This document shows, one piece after another, positions 33,115 to 41,879 of a DNA stretch of 64,000 bases. Position 1 is the stretch's first letter; each line of letters starts with the position of its first letter. The DNA comes from Novosphingobium sp. Lineage in GTDB: Bacteria > Pseudomonadota > Alphaproteobacteria > Sphingomonadales > Sphingomonadaceae. Under the pieces are notes generated by a model. That model searched no databases. It had not been told where the DNA came from and saw only the letters and a program-made list of their open reading frames with translations. A program made the translations under genes and the position numbers. The DNA lies in the NCBI RefSeq assembly GCF_030699305.1, contig NZ_JAUYNB010000006.1, positions 114,948-178,947 of the forward strand, read 5' to 3'.

Positions 33115-33798
33115 TCATGCCCCGGCGGCGGGGAAGCCTTCGAACAGCGCGTCGGCCAGCCGCTGGGCAATCTTCTGGTCGGTCCAGCGGGCATCGCCCT
33201 GACGGGTCAGGATATCGGCCCGCCCTTCCCACAGCACCGCCCCGCTGACGCGGTCCCTGATCCGCGCTTCCAGCCGGGTGGATACCAGCGCGCCCTTGGG
33301 TTTGGTCAGATCGATGTTGATCCCCATGCCCATCATGGTGCCGCGATTCGATACGCCCATCATCATTTCACCGCTGACCGGCTTTTTCGGCGCTTCCTGC
33401 GGTTCGGCCACGGCATGGGCCACGCGCACTTCGGCAACGTGTGCGCCGTCGGGCGTGGCAGTCTGGTAACCGGCCCCGGCCAGCGCATCGATCACTGCCG
33501 CCTGATAGGTCGCCATTTCGCGGGCATCGACCAGACTGGTGGCCGGGGCCTCAATCACGCTGACCGTGCCTTTGCCGAGGGCCGCCACGGCTGCCGGATC
33601 TTCGGCCACGAACCGGGCGACCTGCACTTTGCCTTCGCGGTTGACCGATACGGCGCGGGCATTTCGGGCATAGCCGCTGGGTGCGCTGGTCCAGCCCCGA
33701 TCACCCCAACCCCGATCACCCCAGCCCCCCGGCTGCGCCTGCGCCGGAGCCGCCAGCGCGATCAGGGACAGCAAAGTCAGAGTGCGCGGCAGGGACAT
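33115..33798 (-). CDS. DUF4136-like secreted protein
   Basis: Protein of 227 aa with a cleavable signal peptide (LTLLSLIALAAPAQA) and no lipobox. The mature N-terminus carries a WGDRG tandem repeat. The rest parallels its neighbour: VQVARFVAEDPAAVAALGKGTVSVIEAP, MATYQAAVIDALAGAGYQ, RIRDRVSGAVLWEGRA, and LADALFEGFPA. It lies 71 bp upstream of the lipoprotein gene in the same direction, so the pair arose by duplication and is likely co-expressed. Confidence 0.7.
   Translation of the reverse strand: MSLPRTLTLLSLIALAAPAQAQPGGWGDRGWGDRGWTSAPSGYARNARAVSVNREGKVQVARFVAEDPAAVAALGKGTVSVIEAPATSLVDAREMATYQAAVIDALAGAGYQTATPDGAHVAEVRVAHAVAEPQEAPKKPVSGEMMMGVSNRGTMMGMGINIDLTKPKGALVSTRLEARIRDRVSGAVLWEGRADILTRQGDARWTDQKIAQRLADALFEGFPAAGA
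33691..33726. repeat. 15-bp tandem repeat coding WGDRG
   Basis: Two near-identical 15-bp units (CCCGATCACCCCAAC type) in the 5' part of the gene encode the WGDRG repeat just after the signal peptide. Confidence 0.75.
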
Positions 33799-33917
33799 GG
33801 GGTTCTCCGGGAAAACAGTGAAGTTATCAGCGCGCTAGTCCGTTCAGCTTTGCGCAAAGCTGAACGGACAGAAAATCGCTGCCAAGGTCAACCGGCGGTG
33901 CTAACAGCCTGATCGAC

Positions 33918-34919
33918 ATGACAACAAAGCTCCCCGTGCTCGTCACCGGCGGCGCCGGCTATATCGGCAGCCACGCGGTTCTCGCCCTTCAGGATGCCGG
34001 CTGGCCGGTGGCGGTGATCGACAATCTGGTCACCGGATTTCGCTGGGCTGTGCCCGAAGGGGTCCCGTTCTATCAGGGCGACATCGAAGACGGCGCACTG
34101 CTGGCCCGGATCTTCGCCGAACAGGGCATTCGCGCGGTGATGCATTTCGCCGGATCGGTGGTGGTGCCCGAATCCGTGTCGGACCCGCTGAAATATTACC
34201 ACAACAACACCGCCAAGACCCGCGCGCTGATCGCCGCTGCCGTGGCCGCGGGCGTGCCGCACTTCATCTTCAGTTCCACCGCCGCGACCTATGGCATCCC
34301 CGAAGTCTCCCCCGTGACCGAGGATACCCCCCAGCGCCCGATCAATCCTTATGGGATGTCGAAGCTGATGACCGAATTCATGCTGCGCGACACGGCGGCG
34401 GCGCACCCGCTGAACTTCTGCGCCCTGCGCTATTTCAACGTGGCGGGCGCCGATCCGCAGGGCCGCACCGGGCAATCGACCGCCGGGGCCACGCACCTGA
34501 TCAAGGTCGCGGGCGAAGCTGCCCTTGGCAAGCGCGCGGGCGTGGAAGTGTTCGGGACCGATTTCGGCACCCCTGACGGCACCGGCGTGCGCGATTACAT
34601 CCACGTCAGCGATCTGGCCAACGCCCACGTGCTGGCGCTGGACCACCTGATTGCCCACCCCGCCGATTCGCTGACGATGAATTGCGGCTATGGCCAGGGT
34701 TATTCGGTGCTCGAAGTGCTCGATGCGGTGGACCGGGTGACCAACAACACGATCGTCCGCACGCTCTCGCCCCGCCGCGCGGGTGACCCCGATTCGCTGA
34801 TTTCCGACAACCGCCGGATCAAGGCGACGCTGCCGTGGGTGCCAAAGTTTGCCGACCTCGAACTGATCGTGGCCCACGCGCTGAATTGGGAGCGTAAACT
34901 GGGCGAGATCCGGGGGTAA
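33918..34919 (+). CDS. galE: UDP-glucose 4-epimerase
   Basis: Extended SDR of 333 aa interconverting UDP-glucose and UDP-galactose, feeding exopolysaccharide and sphingan-type polymers. NAD-binding VTGGAGYIGSHAVLAL, then FAGSVVVPESVSDPLKYYHNN, FSSTAATYG (catalytic Ser/Thr), NPYGMSKLM (YxxxK) and LRYFNVAGAD are all GalE signatures. Located alone between convergent and tandem neighbours. Confidence 0.94.
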   Translation: MTTKLPVLVTGGAGYIGSHAVLALQDAGWPVAVIDNLVTGFRWAVPEGVPFYQGDIEDGALLARIFAEQGIRAVMHFAGSVVVPESVSDPLKYYHNNTAKTRALIAAAVAAGVPHFIFSSTAATYGIPEVSPVTEDTPQRPINPYGMSKLMTEFMLRDTAAAHPLNFCALRYFNVAGADPQGRTGQSTAGATHLIKVAGEAALGKRAGVEVFGTDFGTPDGTGVRDYIHVSDLANAHVLALDHLIAHPADSLTMNCGYGQGYSVLEVLDAVDRVTNNTIVRTLSPRRAGDPDSLISDNRRIKATLPWVPKFADLELIVAHALNWERKLGEIRG

Positions 34920-34994
34920 GGGTTGACTTGGGCCAGAGTCACCCTTAACGGCCCGGTCTCCAATTTCAGCGGCGCGTTGCCGCACGAGGGTATC

Positions 34995-35120
34995 ATGAAG
35001 ATTCGCAACAGCCTGAAGTCGCTCAAGGACCGCCACCGGGACAACCGCGTGATTCGCCGCCGTGGCCGGACCTATGTGATCAACAAGACCAACCGCCGCT
35101 TCAAGGCGCGTCAGGGCTAA
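34995..35120 (+). CDS. rpmJ: Ribosomal protein bL36
   Basis: Ribosomal protein of 41 aa: [20 protein letters not shown], a basic run, then [15 protein letters not shown]. It lacks the CxxC zinc motif of the classic bL36, as expected for the alphaproteobacterial long variant. The start has a GAGGG site; a longer reading frame upstream is not supported. Confidence 0.93.
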   Translation: MKIRNSLKSLKDRHRDNRVIRRRGRTYVINKTNRRFKARQG

Positions 35121-35168
35121 TCACCCGGCGTTTGGCTGTTCCGGCGTTGCCGGGCAGTCCCCTTCACC

Positions 35169-35197
35169 GGCCCGCCTCCGGCAGCGGAGCGCGGGCC
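35169..35197 (+). terminator. Terminator of rpmJ
   Basis: Stem GGCCCGC-CTCCG / CGGAG-C-GCGGGCC with a GCAG loop, followed by GCGGCTGTTTTA. Confidence 0.65.
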
Positions 35198-35228
35198 GCG
35201 GCTGTTTTATCCCTGCGGAGCCGCCAGC

Positions 35229-35852
35229 ATGACTACCCGCCGCGAAGGGCCGATCGATGCAGTCGTGTTCGATGTCGGCAAAGTGCTGGTGCGGTGGGAA
35301 CGCCACCTCCCCTATATCCGGCACTTCGCCGATCCGGCCCAGTTGGACTGGTTCATGGATACCGTGATCCCGCTGGACTGGCACGCCGAGCATGACGCCG
35401 GCCGCTCCGCCGCCGACCTGATTGCAGAGCGCAGCGCGTTGTTCCCCGATTACTCCGGCCTGATCGCCGACTGGTTTGGCCGCTTCAACGAAACGATCCC
35501 CGGCCCCGTCCCCGGCAGCCCCGAACTGGTCGAGGCACTGCACGAACGCGGCGTGCCGCTTTATGCCATCACCAATTTCGGGGCCGACACCTGGGCGGGT
35601 TTCCGCCCCCACTTTCCGCTGGCGGACCGCTTTCGCGACATCGTGGTGTCGGGGGTGGAGCAACTGGCCAAGCCTGACCCCGCGATCTACGCGCTCGCCG
35701 CGCGCCGGTTTGGCCATGCGCCGGACCGGATGTTGTTCATCGACGACAGCGAAGCCAATGTTGCCTCGGCCCGCGCATCAGGCTGGCACACGCACCATTT
35801 CATCGACGCCGCCGGGCTGGCGGCAGAGCTGCGGGCCCGCTGCCTGCTCTGA
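35229..35852 (+). CDS. HAD-family hydrolase (YihX-like)
   Basis: Protein of 207 aa. Motif I is VVFDVGKVLVRW (nucleophile Asp near residue 13), motif II is ITNFG, motif III has KPDPAIY, and motif IV is MLFIDDSEANV. The D-x-G form of motif I is typical of the YihX/epoxide-hydrolase N-terminal subgroup, which are sugar-phosphate phosphatases or dehalogenase-like enzymes. Substrate unknown. GGAG precedes the start. Confidence 0.85.
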   Translation: MTTRREGPIDAVVFDVGKVLVRWERHLPYIRHFADPAQLDWFMDTVIPLDWHAEHDAGRSAADLIAERSALFPDYSGLIADWFGRFNETIPGPVPGSPELVEALHERGVPLYAITNFGADTWAGFRPHFPLADRFRDIVVSGVEQLAKPDPAIYALAARRFGHAPDRMLFIDDSEANVASARASGWHTHHFIDAAGLAAELRARCLL

Positions 35853-35881
35853 CGGCCCCCCTCCCCTTGCCGGGACAGAAC

Positions 35882-35912
35882 AAAAAAAGGCCCCCGTCCG
35901 AAGACGGAGGCC
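35882..35912 (-). terminator. Rho-independent terminator
   Basis: Stem GGCCCCCGTC / GACGGAGGCC (minor mismatch) followed on the minus strand by seven T residues. It serves the CC_3452-type gene. Confidence 0.8.
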
Positions 35913-35951
35913 AGCAAGGGGGTGTTATAAGGAGTGCCTGGGTGATTGGCG

Positions 35952-36299
35952 TCAGGCAGCGCCGTTGCAGCGCGCGAGCTTGTCGGCGCTCAATTCGCCC
36001 TTCGGGGTGGCGAAGCTGGTAACCGGCCCAAAGGCCTTGGCAACACGGGCACACGTCGTCGCCGGGGCCGAGCCATCGCTCGAACCGGTGCACGAATCGC
36101 CGGAGCAATTCCACACCGCGCCGTTCACGACCTTGCGCGCCGGGGCTTCGACAGCCGTGGCCAGCTTGGCGGTGTAGACCTTGGCGGACTGCGCCGCAGC
36201 CGGGGTGGTGGTGGCGGTGAACGAACCGATGGTGCCGACAACGGCCAGCGCCCCGACAAACAGGGTGCGCGAGAGCGGACGGCGAAGAGTGGAAATCAT
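35952..36299 (-). CDS. CC_3452 family secreted protein
   Basis: Protein of 115 aa with a signal peptide (LSRTLFVGALAVVGTIGSFTATTTPAAA) and a short mature domain with NGAVWNCSGDSCTGSSDGSAPATTCARVAKAFGPVTSFATPKGELSADKLARCN. The four cysteines probably make two disulfides. This matches the small family first named from Caulobacter CC_3452; function unknown. The start has an AAAGGGC site. Confidence 0.8.
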   Translation of the reverse strand: MISTLRRPLSRTLFVGALAVVGTIGSFTATTTPAAAQSAKVYTAKLATAVEAPARKVVNGAVWNCSGDSCTGSSDGSAPATTCARVAKAFGPVTSFATPKGELSADKLARCNGAA

Positions 36300-36496
36300 G
36301 ATACTGCCCTTTCGAAACTGCACGCAGGGACCGTGGCTCGTGGGAGGGGGGATGCCGATTTGCGTTGCTGAAGCCGAAATAATGCGATAGGTATTAAGTT
36401 GCAACCTAAAACTGTGCATCGCAGCAAAGATTTTTTTGTCACACCCGAAGCCTGATTGCGTTAGGCTTCGATTCCGGGATTGGGGACATTTGAAAG

Positions 36497-37006
36497 ATGG
36501 GTAAACTTCACGAGCCGCTCGATGAAATCCAAAGCTGCGGATTGCCGTGCGCGCTGGAAGTCATGGGTGAGCGCTGGTCGTTCATGATTTTGCGCGCCGC
36601 GTTCAACGGCCTTTACCATTTCGAAGAATTCCTGGGCGCGCTGGGGATCGCCCGCAATATCCTGTCAAACCGGCTGGCGCGGCTGGTCGAACACGGGATC
36701 ATGAAGCGCGAGCATATGCCCGATGATCGCCGCAAGATCGAATACCGCCTGACCGTCAAGGGGCTGGACCTGCTCCCCGCCATGCTGGCGCTGCGCCAGT
36801 GGGGCGAAAAATACGGCGTTGGCATCCCGGCCAACCCGGTGTTGTGCGACAGCCGCGATGGCCAGCCGATCGCCGCGATCGCGATCCACGCGCACGATGG
36901 CCGCCTGCTCGCCCCGATGGAACTGGAATGGCGCGACCGGGCGGATATCGGCAAGCCGCTGGCTGCCGACGATGATGGCCTACGCCCGCGACTCAACGCG
37001 CTCTGA
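36497..37006 (+). CDS. HxlR family transcriptional regulator
   Basis: Winged-helix protein of 169 aa. Residues 13-100 form the HxlR domain: SCGLPCALEVMGERWSFMILRAAFNGLYHFEEF, GIARNILSNRLARLVEHGIMKRE, YRLTVKGLDLLPAMLALRQWGEKY. The Cys near residue 15 is conserved in members that sense electrophiles or aldehydes. It precedes an aldehyde dehydrogenase gene by 105 bp in the same direction and may regulate it. The last codon enters a 20-bp tandem repeat. Confidence 0.9.
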   Translation: MGKLHEPLDEIQSCGLPCALEVMGERWSFMILRAAFNGLYHFEEFLGALGIARNILSNRLARLVEHGIMKREHMPDDRRKIEYRLTVKGLDLLPAMLALRQWGEKYGVGIPANPVLCDSRDGQPIAAIAIHAHDGRLLAPMELEWRDRADIGKPLAADDDGLRPRLNAL

Positions 37007-37043
37007 CCGCACGCACCGCCGGTTGACCGCGCGCACCGCCGGT
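37004..37043. repeat. 20-bp tandem repeat over the HxlR stop codon
   Basis: Two 20-bp units differing at one base; the first begins with the TGA stop of the regulator gene. Confidence 0.9.
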
Positions 37044-37111
37044 TACAGTACCGTGCGCGCCATACCCGCTCCAGCCGATCACGATTCAAACCGCTCTCAG
37101 GGAACCTCCCC

Positions 37112-38452
37112 ATGACCACCACCGCCGCTGACCTCGCCCCCGAAATCGCCCGGATTTTCGCGTTGCAGCAGGCCCGCCAGTGGGACCTGAAAGCCTCCAC
37201 CGCCGAGCAGCGCAAAGCCAGACTGGCCAAGCTGAAAGCCGCGGTTGAGGCGCATGCCGACGATATCATCGCCGCCGTGCTGGAAGACACCCGCAAGCCC
37301 GTCGGCGAAATTCGCGTAACCGAAGTGCTGAACATCGTCGGCAATATCCAGCGCAATATCGAAAACCTCGATGCCTGGATGACTCCGACCGAAGTCACCC
37401 CGTCGATGAACCCCGCTGACAGCGCGCAGATCATGTACGAAGCGCGCGGCGTGTGCCTGATCCTGGGGCCGTGGAACTTTCCGCTGGGCCTCACGCTCGG
37501 CCCGGTCGCCGCCGCCGTCGCCGCGGGCAACTGCTGCATGGTCAAGCTGACCGACCTGTGCCCCGCAACCGCGCGGATTGCCGCCACGATCATCGCCGAG
37601 GCGTTTGACGAAAGCGAAGTCGCCGTGTTCGAAGGCGATGTCAGCGTCGCAACCGCCCTGCTCGACCTGCCGTTCAGCCACATCTTTTTCACCGGCAGCA
37701 CCCGCGTCGGCAAGATCGTCGCGGCCGCCGCTGCGAAACATCTGGCCAGCGTGACGCTGGAACTGGGCGGCAAGTCGCCGGTGATCATCGATGACGGCGC
37801 CGATATCGACAAGATCGCCGCTGATCTTGCGGGCGCGAAGCAGTTCAACGGCGGGCAGGCCTGCATCTGCCCGGACTATGTGTTTGTGAAGGAAAGCGAG
37901 CAGGCCCGGCTGGTCGAAGGGTTCAAGGCCAACGTCGCCAAGAACCTGTATGACGATGCCGGCCAGATCAGGAAGGACAGCATCGCCCAGATCGTCAACC
38001 AGGCCAACTTCGACCGCGTGAAGACCATGTTCGACGATGCCGTGGACCAGGGCGCGACCGTTGCCGCCGGGGGCGTGCTCGACGCCAGCGACCTCACCGT
38101 CCACCCCACGCTGCTGACCGGCGTCACCCCGCAGATGAAGATCTTGCAGGACGAAATCTTCGCCCCCGTGCTGCCGGTGATGACGTATGAAAACCTCGAT
38201 CAGGTGATCGACTACATCGCCGCGCGCGACAAGCCGCTGGCGCTCTACGTCTACAGCCCGGACGAAGCCAATGTGGCCAAAGTCCTCAGCCGCACCTCAT
38301 CCGGCGGGGTCACCGTCAACGGCGTGTTCAGCCACTACCTGGAAAATAACCTGCCCTTCGGCGGCGTGAACCACAGCGGCACCGGCAGCTATCACGGCTA
38401 CTTCGGGTTCAAGGCGTTTTCACACGAGCGGGCGGTTTATCGGCACATCTGA
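37112..38452 (+). CDS. Aldehyde dehydrogenase (class 3 / coniferyl aldehyde dehydrogenase type)
   Basis: NAD(P)-dependent aldehyde dehydrogenase of 446 aa. Motifs in order: LILGPWNFPLGLTLGPVAAAVAAGN, FFTGSTRVGKIVAAAAAKH, LELGGKSPVII (general-base Glu) and NGGQACICPDYVFV (catalytic Cys), ending in the compact class-3 C-terminus PFGGVNHSGTGSYHGYFGFKAFSHER. Length and pattern resemble coniferyl aldehyde dehydrogenases, which oxidise aromatic or medium-chain aldehydes to acids; the exact substrate is not determinable. Preceded by the HxlR regulator. Confidence 0.88.
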   Translation: MTTTAADLAPEIARIFALQQARQWDLKASTAEQRKARLAKLKAAVEAHADDIIAAVLEDTRKPVGEIRVTEVLNIVGNIQRNIENLDAWMTPTEVTPSMNPADSAQIMYEARGVCLILGPWNFPLGLTLGPVAAAVAAGNCCMVKLTDLCPATARIAATIIAEAFDESEVAVFEGDVSVATALLDLPFSHIFFTGSTRVGKIVAAAAAKHLASVTLELGGKSPVIIDDGADIDKIAADLAGAKQFNGGQACICPDYVFVKESEQARLVEGFKANVAKNLYDDAGQIRKDSIAQIVNQANFDRVKTMFDDAVDQGATVAAGGVLDASDLTVHPTLLTGVTPQMKILQDEIFAPVLPVMTYENLDQVIDYIAARDKPLALYVYSPDEANVAKVLSRTSSGGVTVNGVFSHYLENNLPFGGVNHSGTGSYHGYFGFKAFSHERAVYRHI

Positions 38453-38480
38453 CCGGCATTGCGCCTGATGGCACTGCGGT

Positions 38481-38516
38481 AAGCCCTCAACTCGCTTCAA
38501 GCCCTCAATTCGCCTC
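38481..38516. repeat. 18-bp imperfect tandem repeat at a gene end
   Basis: Two units of the type AAGCCCTCAACTCGCTTC differing at two positions; the second holds the stop codon of the metallopeptidase gene. Confidence 0.85.
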
Positions 38517-38900
38517 AAGCTTCGCAATATCCGCATCTGACAGGCCAAAGTGGTGTCCAACTTCATGGATCACCACATGCGCCACGAGGTGTTCCAGCTC
38601 CTCATCCCCGCGCGCGATCCATTCATCCAGAATGGGCGCGCGGAACAGCCGGATGCGATCAGGCATCGCCCCCGACGCATGGTGCTTCTCACCCACCGGT
38701 ATGCCCTCGTAAAGCCCAGTCAACGAGAACCGATCGGCGATCCCCAGATCGGCCAGCGTTGCATCGTCGGCAAACTCCTCCACCACCAGCAGCACCCCCT
38801 CAAGTTGGGCGGCAAACGGCTCCGGCAACTGCTCCAGCGCCGCGCGCGCCAGTGTTTCGATTTCGATCAGCGATGGGGCAAGGCCAAATATTCGGGTCAT
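38505..38900 (-). CDS. Zincin-like metallopeptidase family protein
   Basis: Protein of 131 aa with VIHEVGHHFGLSDADI near the C-terminus, the HExxHHxxxxD zinc motif of the PF06262-type metallopeptidase family. GIPVGEKHHASGAMPDRIRLFRAPILDEW is also conserved in that family. The ATG giving MTRIFG is chosen over an upstream TTG. It converges on the aldehyde dehydrogenase gene. Confidence 0.85.
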   Translation of the reverse strand: MTRIFGLAPSLIEIETLARAALEQLPEPFAAQLEGVLLVVEEFADDATLADLGIADRFSLTGLYEGIPVGEKHHASGAMPDRIRLFRAPILDEWIARGDEELEHLVAHVVIHEVGHHFGLSDADIAKLEAN

Positions 38901-38986
38901 ACCCGACAAGATAGCGACTGAAACCGCAGCAGCAACGCTTGCACGATCCCCGCCCGGGCGCTAGGGCGCGCCATTCCAGTGCATGC

Positions 38987-39077
38987 GGAGCGGTGGCCGA
39001 GTGGTCGAAGGCGCTCGCCTGGAAAGTGAGTATACGCCAAAAGCGTATCGAGGGTTCGAATCCCTCCCGCTCCGCCA
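38987..39077 (+). tRNA. tRNA-Ser (anticodon GGA)
   Basis: 91-nt type II tRNA with encoded CCA. The acceptor stem GGAGCGG pairs with CCGCTCC, the anticodon stem CTCGC/GTGAG encloses GGA at 39021-39023, a long variable arm (TACGC/GCGTA) is present, and the T arm reads GGGTTCGAATCCC. The G discriminator matches serine. The 3' end serves as the attachment site of the integrase that follows. Confidence 0.95.
39062..39077 (+). repeat. attL: 3' end of tRNA-Ser, repeated at 43869
   Basis: CCCTCCCGCTCCGCCA, the last 16 bases of the tRNA gene, occurs again exactly at 43869-43884 in the same orientation. The integrase gene lies next to it. This is the usual geometry of an element integrated into a tRNA gene. 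Confidence 0.8.
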
Positions 39078-39204
39078 TCTACCCATTCACCATTGTTCAT
39101 AACAGAACGCCGAGAGGCGCGGTTTTCTGCGGATAATCGGGTTGCCATTAGTCGCCCCTGTTCGTTGAAATTCGCCTACAGCCGCATTAAAATGTGGGTA
39201 GCGA

Positions 39205-39253
39205 TGTGGGGAAACTCCAGAGTGTGGGGAAGCCTGCCCTCATTGTGTGGGGA
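39205..39253 (+). repeat. Three TGTGGGGA direct repeats before integrase
   Basis: TGTGGGGA occurs at 39205, 39223 and 39246, and TGTGGG also at 39193, all between the tRNA and the integrase start. Similar G-rich units (AGTGGGGC, TGTGGGGG) occur at 43789-43807 near attR. They could be arm-type integrase sites. Confidence 0.5.
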
Positions 39254-39259
39254 ACTGAC

Positions 39260-40462
39260 ATGAGCAAGCTGACCAACAAAGAATTCAAAGCCGCACTGGC
39301 GAAGCCGGGAACATACGGTGATGGCGACGGACTTTTCCTGAAAGTAAGCCGCACTGGCGGCGCAAGCTGGCTGTTGCGAGTCCAGCATGACGGCAAGCGG
39401 CGTGACATCGGCCTCGGCAGTGCCAAGTTGGTGACGCTGGCAGCGGCCCGAGCCAAGGCCGCCGAAGCCCGCAAGGCTACACGCGAAGATGGTCGTGATC
39501 TCGTGGCAGAGAAACGCAAGGCCAAGGCCGAGAGCGTCACCTTTCGTGACGCGGCTCTGACCTACTACGAAACGCACAAGAACCAATGGTCCAACGCCAA
39601 GAGTGGCGAGCAGTGGATCAACTCAATGAACGCCTACGCCTTTCCTTCCCTTGGTTCAAAGCCAGTCGGCAGCATAACCGCCGGTGAGATCATCACGACC
39701 ATAGCTAAGGTATGGGCAGAAAAGCCGGAAACCGGCAGGCGGGTGAAGCAGCGCATACGGGCGGTGTTGAACTTTGCCCATGCTCGCGGGTGGCGATCGA
39801 CCGAGGCCCCGACAGACGCCTTGGCGGCAGGCAATGGACTGCCGAAGCAAAAAGGCGGGAAGCATCACGCCGCCATGCCCTATGCCAATATACCGGCATT
39901 CATCACCCGCCTTCGCACAGCAGGAGGAACATGGGGCAGGCTGGCACTTGAGTTCGTCATCCTGACCGCCGCTCGTTCACAGGAAGTCCGACTGGCGACA
40001 TGGAGCGAAATCGACTTGGAAAAGGGCCTATGGACCGTTCCAGCCGATCACATGAAGATGCGAATCGAACACGTTGTTCCGCTATCGCCTCATGCATTGA
40101 CCGTCCTTCATAGTGCCACGGCGATCAGGCGAGAAGGAACGGACTTGATTTTCCCCGGCATGAACGGCGGTCCCATGTCGGACATGACCCTACTAGGCGT
40201 GCTTCGCCGCATGAAGGAGGCGACCACCGTCCATGGTTTCCGTTCGACCTTTCGGACATGGGTAGCCGAGGAAACGAACTTCCCCGGCGAGGTGGCGGAA
40301 GCAGCACTGGCGCACCAGAACCCCAACGAAGTTGAACGAGCATATCAGCGCGGCGGTTTGCTCGACAAGCGCCGGAAGCTGATGGACGCATGGGGTGCGT
40401 ATTGCGCCACCGATCGCGATTTGGCGAAGGTCGTGCCGATCAGGCAGGCCCGCGCGGTTTAG
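39260..40462 (+). CDS. Tyrosine-type site-specific integrase (P4 family)
   Basis: Integrase of 400 aa. The N-terminal DUF4102-like domain (KLTNKEFKAALAKPGTYGDGDGLFLKVSRTGGASWLLRVQ, with DIGLGSAKLVTLAAARAKAAEAR) is followed by the core-binding domain and a catalytic domain with the Arg in LTAARSQEVRLATWSEID, VHGFRSTFRTWVAEE (HxxR), LAHQNPNEVERAYQRG and a final Tyr. P4-type integrases use tRNA 3' ends as attachment sites, which fits its place 183 bp after tRNA-Ser. I choose the ATG giving MSKLTNKEF over an upstream frame reading through the TGTGGGGA repeats. Confidence 0.93.
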   Translation: MSKLTNKEFKAALAKPGTYGDGDGLFLKVSRTGGASWLLRVQHDGKRRDIGLGSAKLVTLAAARAKAAEARKATREDGRDLVAEKRKAKAESVTFRDAALTYYETHKNQWSNAKSGEQWINSMNAYAFPSLGSKPVGSITAGEIITTIAKVWAEKPETGRRVKQRIRAVLNFAHARGWRSTEAPTDALAAGNGLPKQKGGKHHAAMPYANIPAFITRLRTAGGTWGRLALEFVILTAARSQEVRLATWSEIDLEKGLWTVPADHMKMRIEHVVPLSPHALTVLHSATAIRREGTDLIFPGMNGGPMSDMTLLGVLRRMKEATTVHGFRSTFRTWVAEETNFPGEVAEAALAHQNPNEVERAYQRGGLLDKRRKLMDAWGAYCATDRDLAKVVPIRQARAV

Positions 40463-40468
40463 TGACTA

Positions 40469-40491
40469 CCCCCGCCATATGTTGGCGGGGG
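40469..40491 (+). terminator. Hairpin after the integrase gene
   Basis: Perfect stem CCCCCGCC / GGCGGGGG with an ATATGTT loop just past the stop. No U-tract. In the following 200 bp up to the IS6 element I see no recognisable gene. Confidence 0.5.
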
Positions 40492-40684
40492 AGTCTATCA
40501 GCGATTAGATCAGGCCGCTTTCGCATTGCATGGACAAGCGCGGCTGTAGGCCATAACGTCCAATTGCTGCCCCGACTTTGATCGGAAGGGGCGGCCCGCA
40601 ATCGGCGGCGAACACAGGCAACTCGGCTACGGTCGGGCGGCCTGCGAAATACAATACCTTTGGGGAATACGCGGGAGGCGGGCA

Positions 40685-41517
40685 GTGTCAAAAGGATTGC
40701 ACCGCTAGCGATGGAGCCGCGCGACGGGTAAAGTGAGGGCATGTCCCGCCCCCGCATACCCGCCAATCCGTTCCGGTATTTTCACTCATCGCCCGAGGTC
40801 ATCCGGCTGGTGGTGATGATGTATGTCCGCTTTCCACTGTCCCTGCGAAATGTCGAAGACCTGCTATTCGAACGCGGCATAGATATCTGTCACGAAACCG
40901 TTCGCCTCTGGTGGAACAGGTTCGGTCCGCTGTTTGCCGCCGATATCCGGCGTCAGCGGGTTAGCCGGATGAAGGGCTTCCGGCACTGGCGGTGGCACCT
41001 TGACGAGGTCTACGTCAAGATCAACGGCGAGACGCACTACCTTTGGCGCGCGGTGGATCACGAGGGCGAGGTGCTGGAAAGCTACGTCACCAAAACCCGG
41101 GATAAAGGCGCGGCTTTGCGGTTTATTCGCAAGGCGTTGAGGCGCCATGGCCGGGCCGAGGCGATCGTCACCGACGGCCTGAAATCCTACCCTGCCGCGA
41201 TGCGCGAGCTGGGTAACGAGGCGCGTCGCGAGGTCGGTCGGCACGCCAACAATCGGGCGGAGAATTCACACCTACCCTTCCGCCGACGAGAACGAGCGAT
41301 GCAGCGCTTCAGGCGGATGAAGTCGTTGCAAAAGTTCGCCTCCGTTCACGGCTCAGTCTACAATCACTTCAACCAGGAACGCCATCTCGTCGACCGTCAA
41401 ACTTACAAGCTTCGCCGCTCGGCCGCTCTGGCCGAGTGGCAAAACCTCATGGCCTGAGGGGCTGCGCGGGTAAGGGATCGTTTGACCGGCAGAGAACGTT
41501 TCGCATCAGACTGACAC
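40685..41517 (+). mobile_element. IS6-family insertion sequence
   Basis: About 830 bp around an intact IS6 transposase. The right end is well marked: CGTTTCGCATCAGACTGACAC at 41497-41517, nearly identical to the outer end of the second IS6 copy at about 45595-45616. The left end is taken at GTGTCA (40685) but the terminal repeat there is poor, so that boundary is approximate. Its right edge cuts into an enoyl-CoA hydratase gene. Confidence 0.75.
40741..41457 (+). CDS. IS6-family transposase
   Basis: DDE transposase of 238 aa, full length for the family. Typical segments: NPFRYFHSSPEVIRLVVMMYVRFPLSLRNVEDLLFERGIDICHETVRLWWNRFGPLFA (helix-turn-helix), then HLDEVYVKINGETHYLWRAVDHEGEVLE with the first Asp, IVTDGLKSYPAAMREL with the second, and NNRAENSHLPFRRRERAMQRF with the Glu. 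No frameshift seen, so it is probably functional. Confidence 0.95.
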   Translation: MSRPRIPANPFRYFHSSPEVIRLVVMMYVRFPLSLRNVEDLLFERGIDICHETVRLWWNRFGPLFAADIRRQRVSRMKGFRHWRWHLDEVYVKINGETHYLWRAVDHEGEVLESYVTKTRDKGAALRFIRKALRRHGRAEAIVTDGLKSYPAAMRELGNEARREVGRHANNRAENSHLPFRRRERAMQRFRRMKSLQKFASVHGSVYNHFNQERHLVDRQTYKLRRSAALAEWQNLMA

Positions 41518-41518
41518 C

Positions 41519-41879
41519 TCCGGTGATCGGGCTGGCAGCGGGAGACGGCGGCGTGCTCGGCTGGTCCCAATCGGTCGGGCTGCTGCGCGCAAAGCGCTAC
41601 TTGCTGACGGGCGATGCGATCACTGGCGAACAGGCGCATGCGATGGGCTTGGTCAGCGATCTGGTCGATACCCCCGAGGAATGCGAGCCTGCCGCAATCG
41701 CTTTGGCTGCCCGGATCGCGGCTCTGCCGCGTGGCGGCATAGCTGCAACCAAACGTTCTTTTGCCCGATTGACCCGCGATATCTACCGTCCAGCCTTTGC
41801 CATGTCGCTTGATTTCGAGATGGAAACACTGGCTGGGGATGAAGTCCGCATGGTGATCGAACGGCAACTCAAGGCATAG
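41519..41879 (+). pseudogene. Enoyl-CoA hydratase/isomerase, N-terminus lost to IS6
   Basis: About 120 codons of a crotonase-family protein remain. The oxyanion-hole region AAGDGGVLGWSQSVGLLRAKRYLLTGDAITGEQAHAMGLVSDLVD is followed by IAALPRGGIAATKRSFARL and a C-terminal helix. The first half, including the substrate-binding loop, is missing exactly where the IS6 right end stops, so the insertion (with deletion) destroyed it. The intact gene would have acted in beta-oxidation-like or aromatic side-chain degradation, fitting the Rieske gene 115 bp downstream. Confidence 0.85.
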
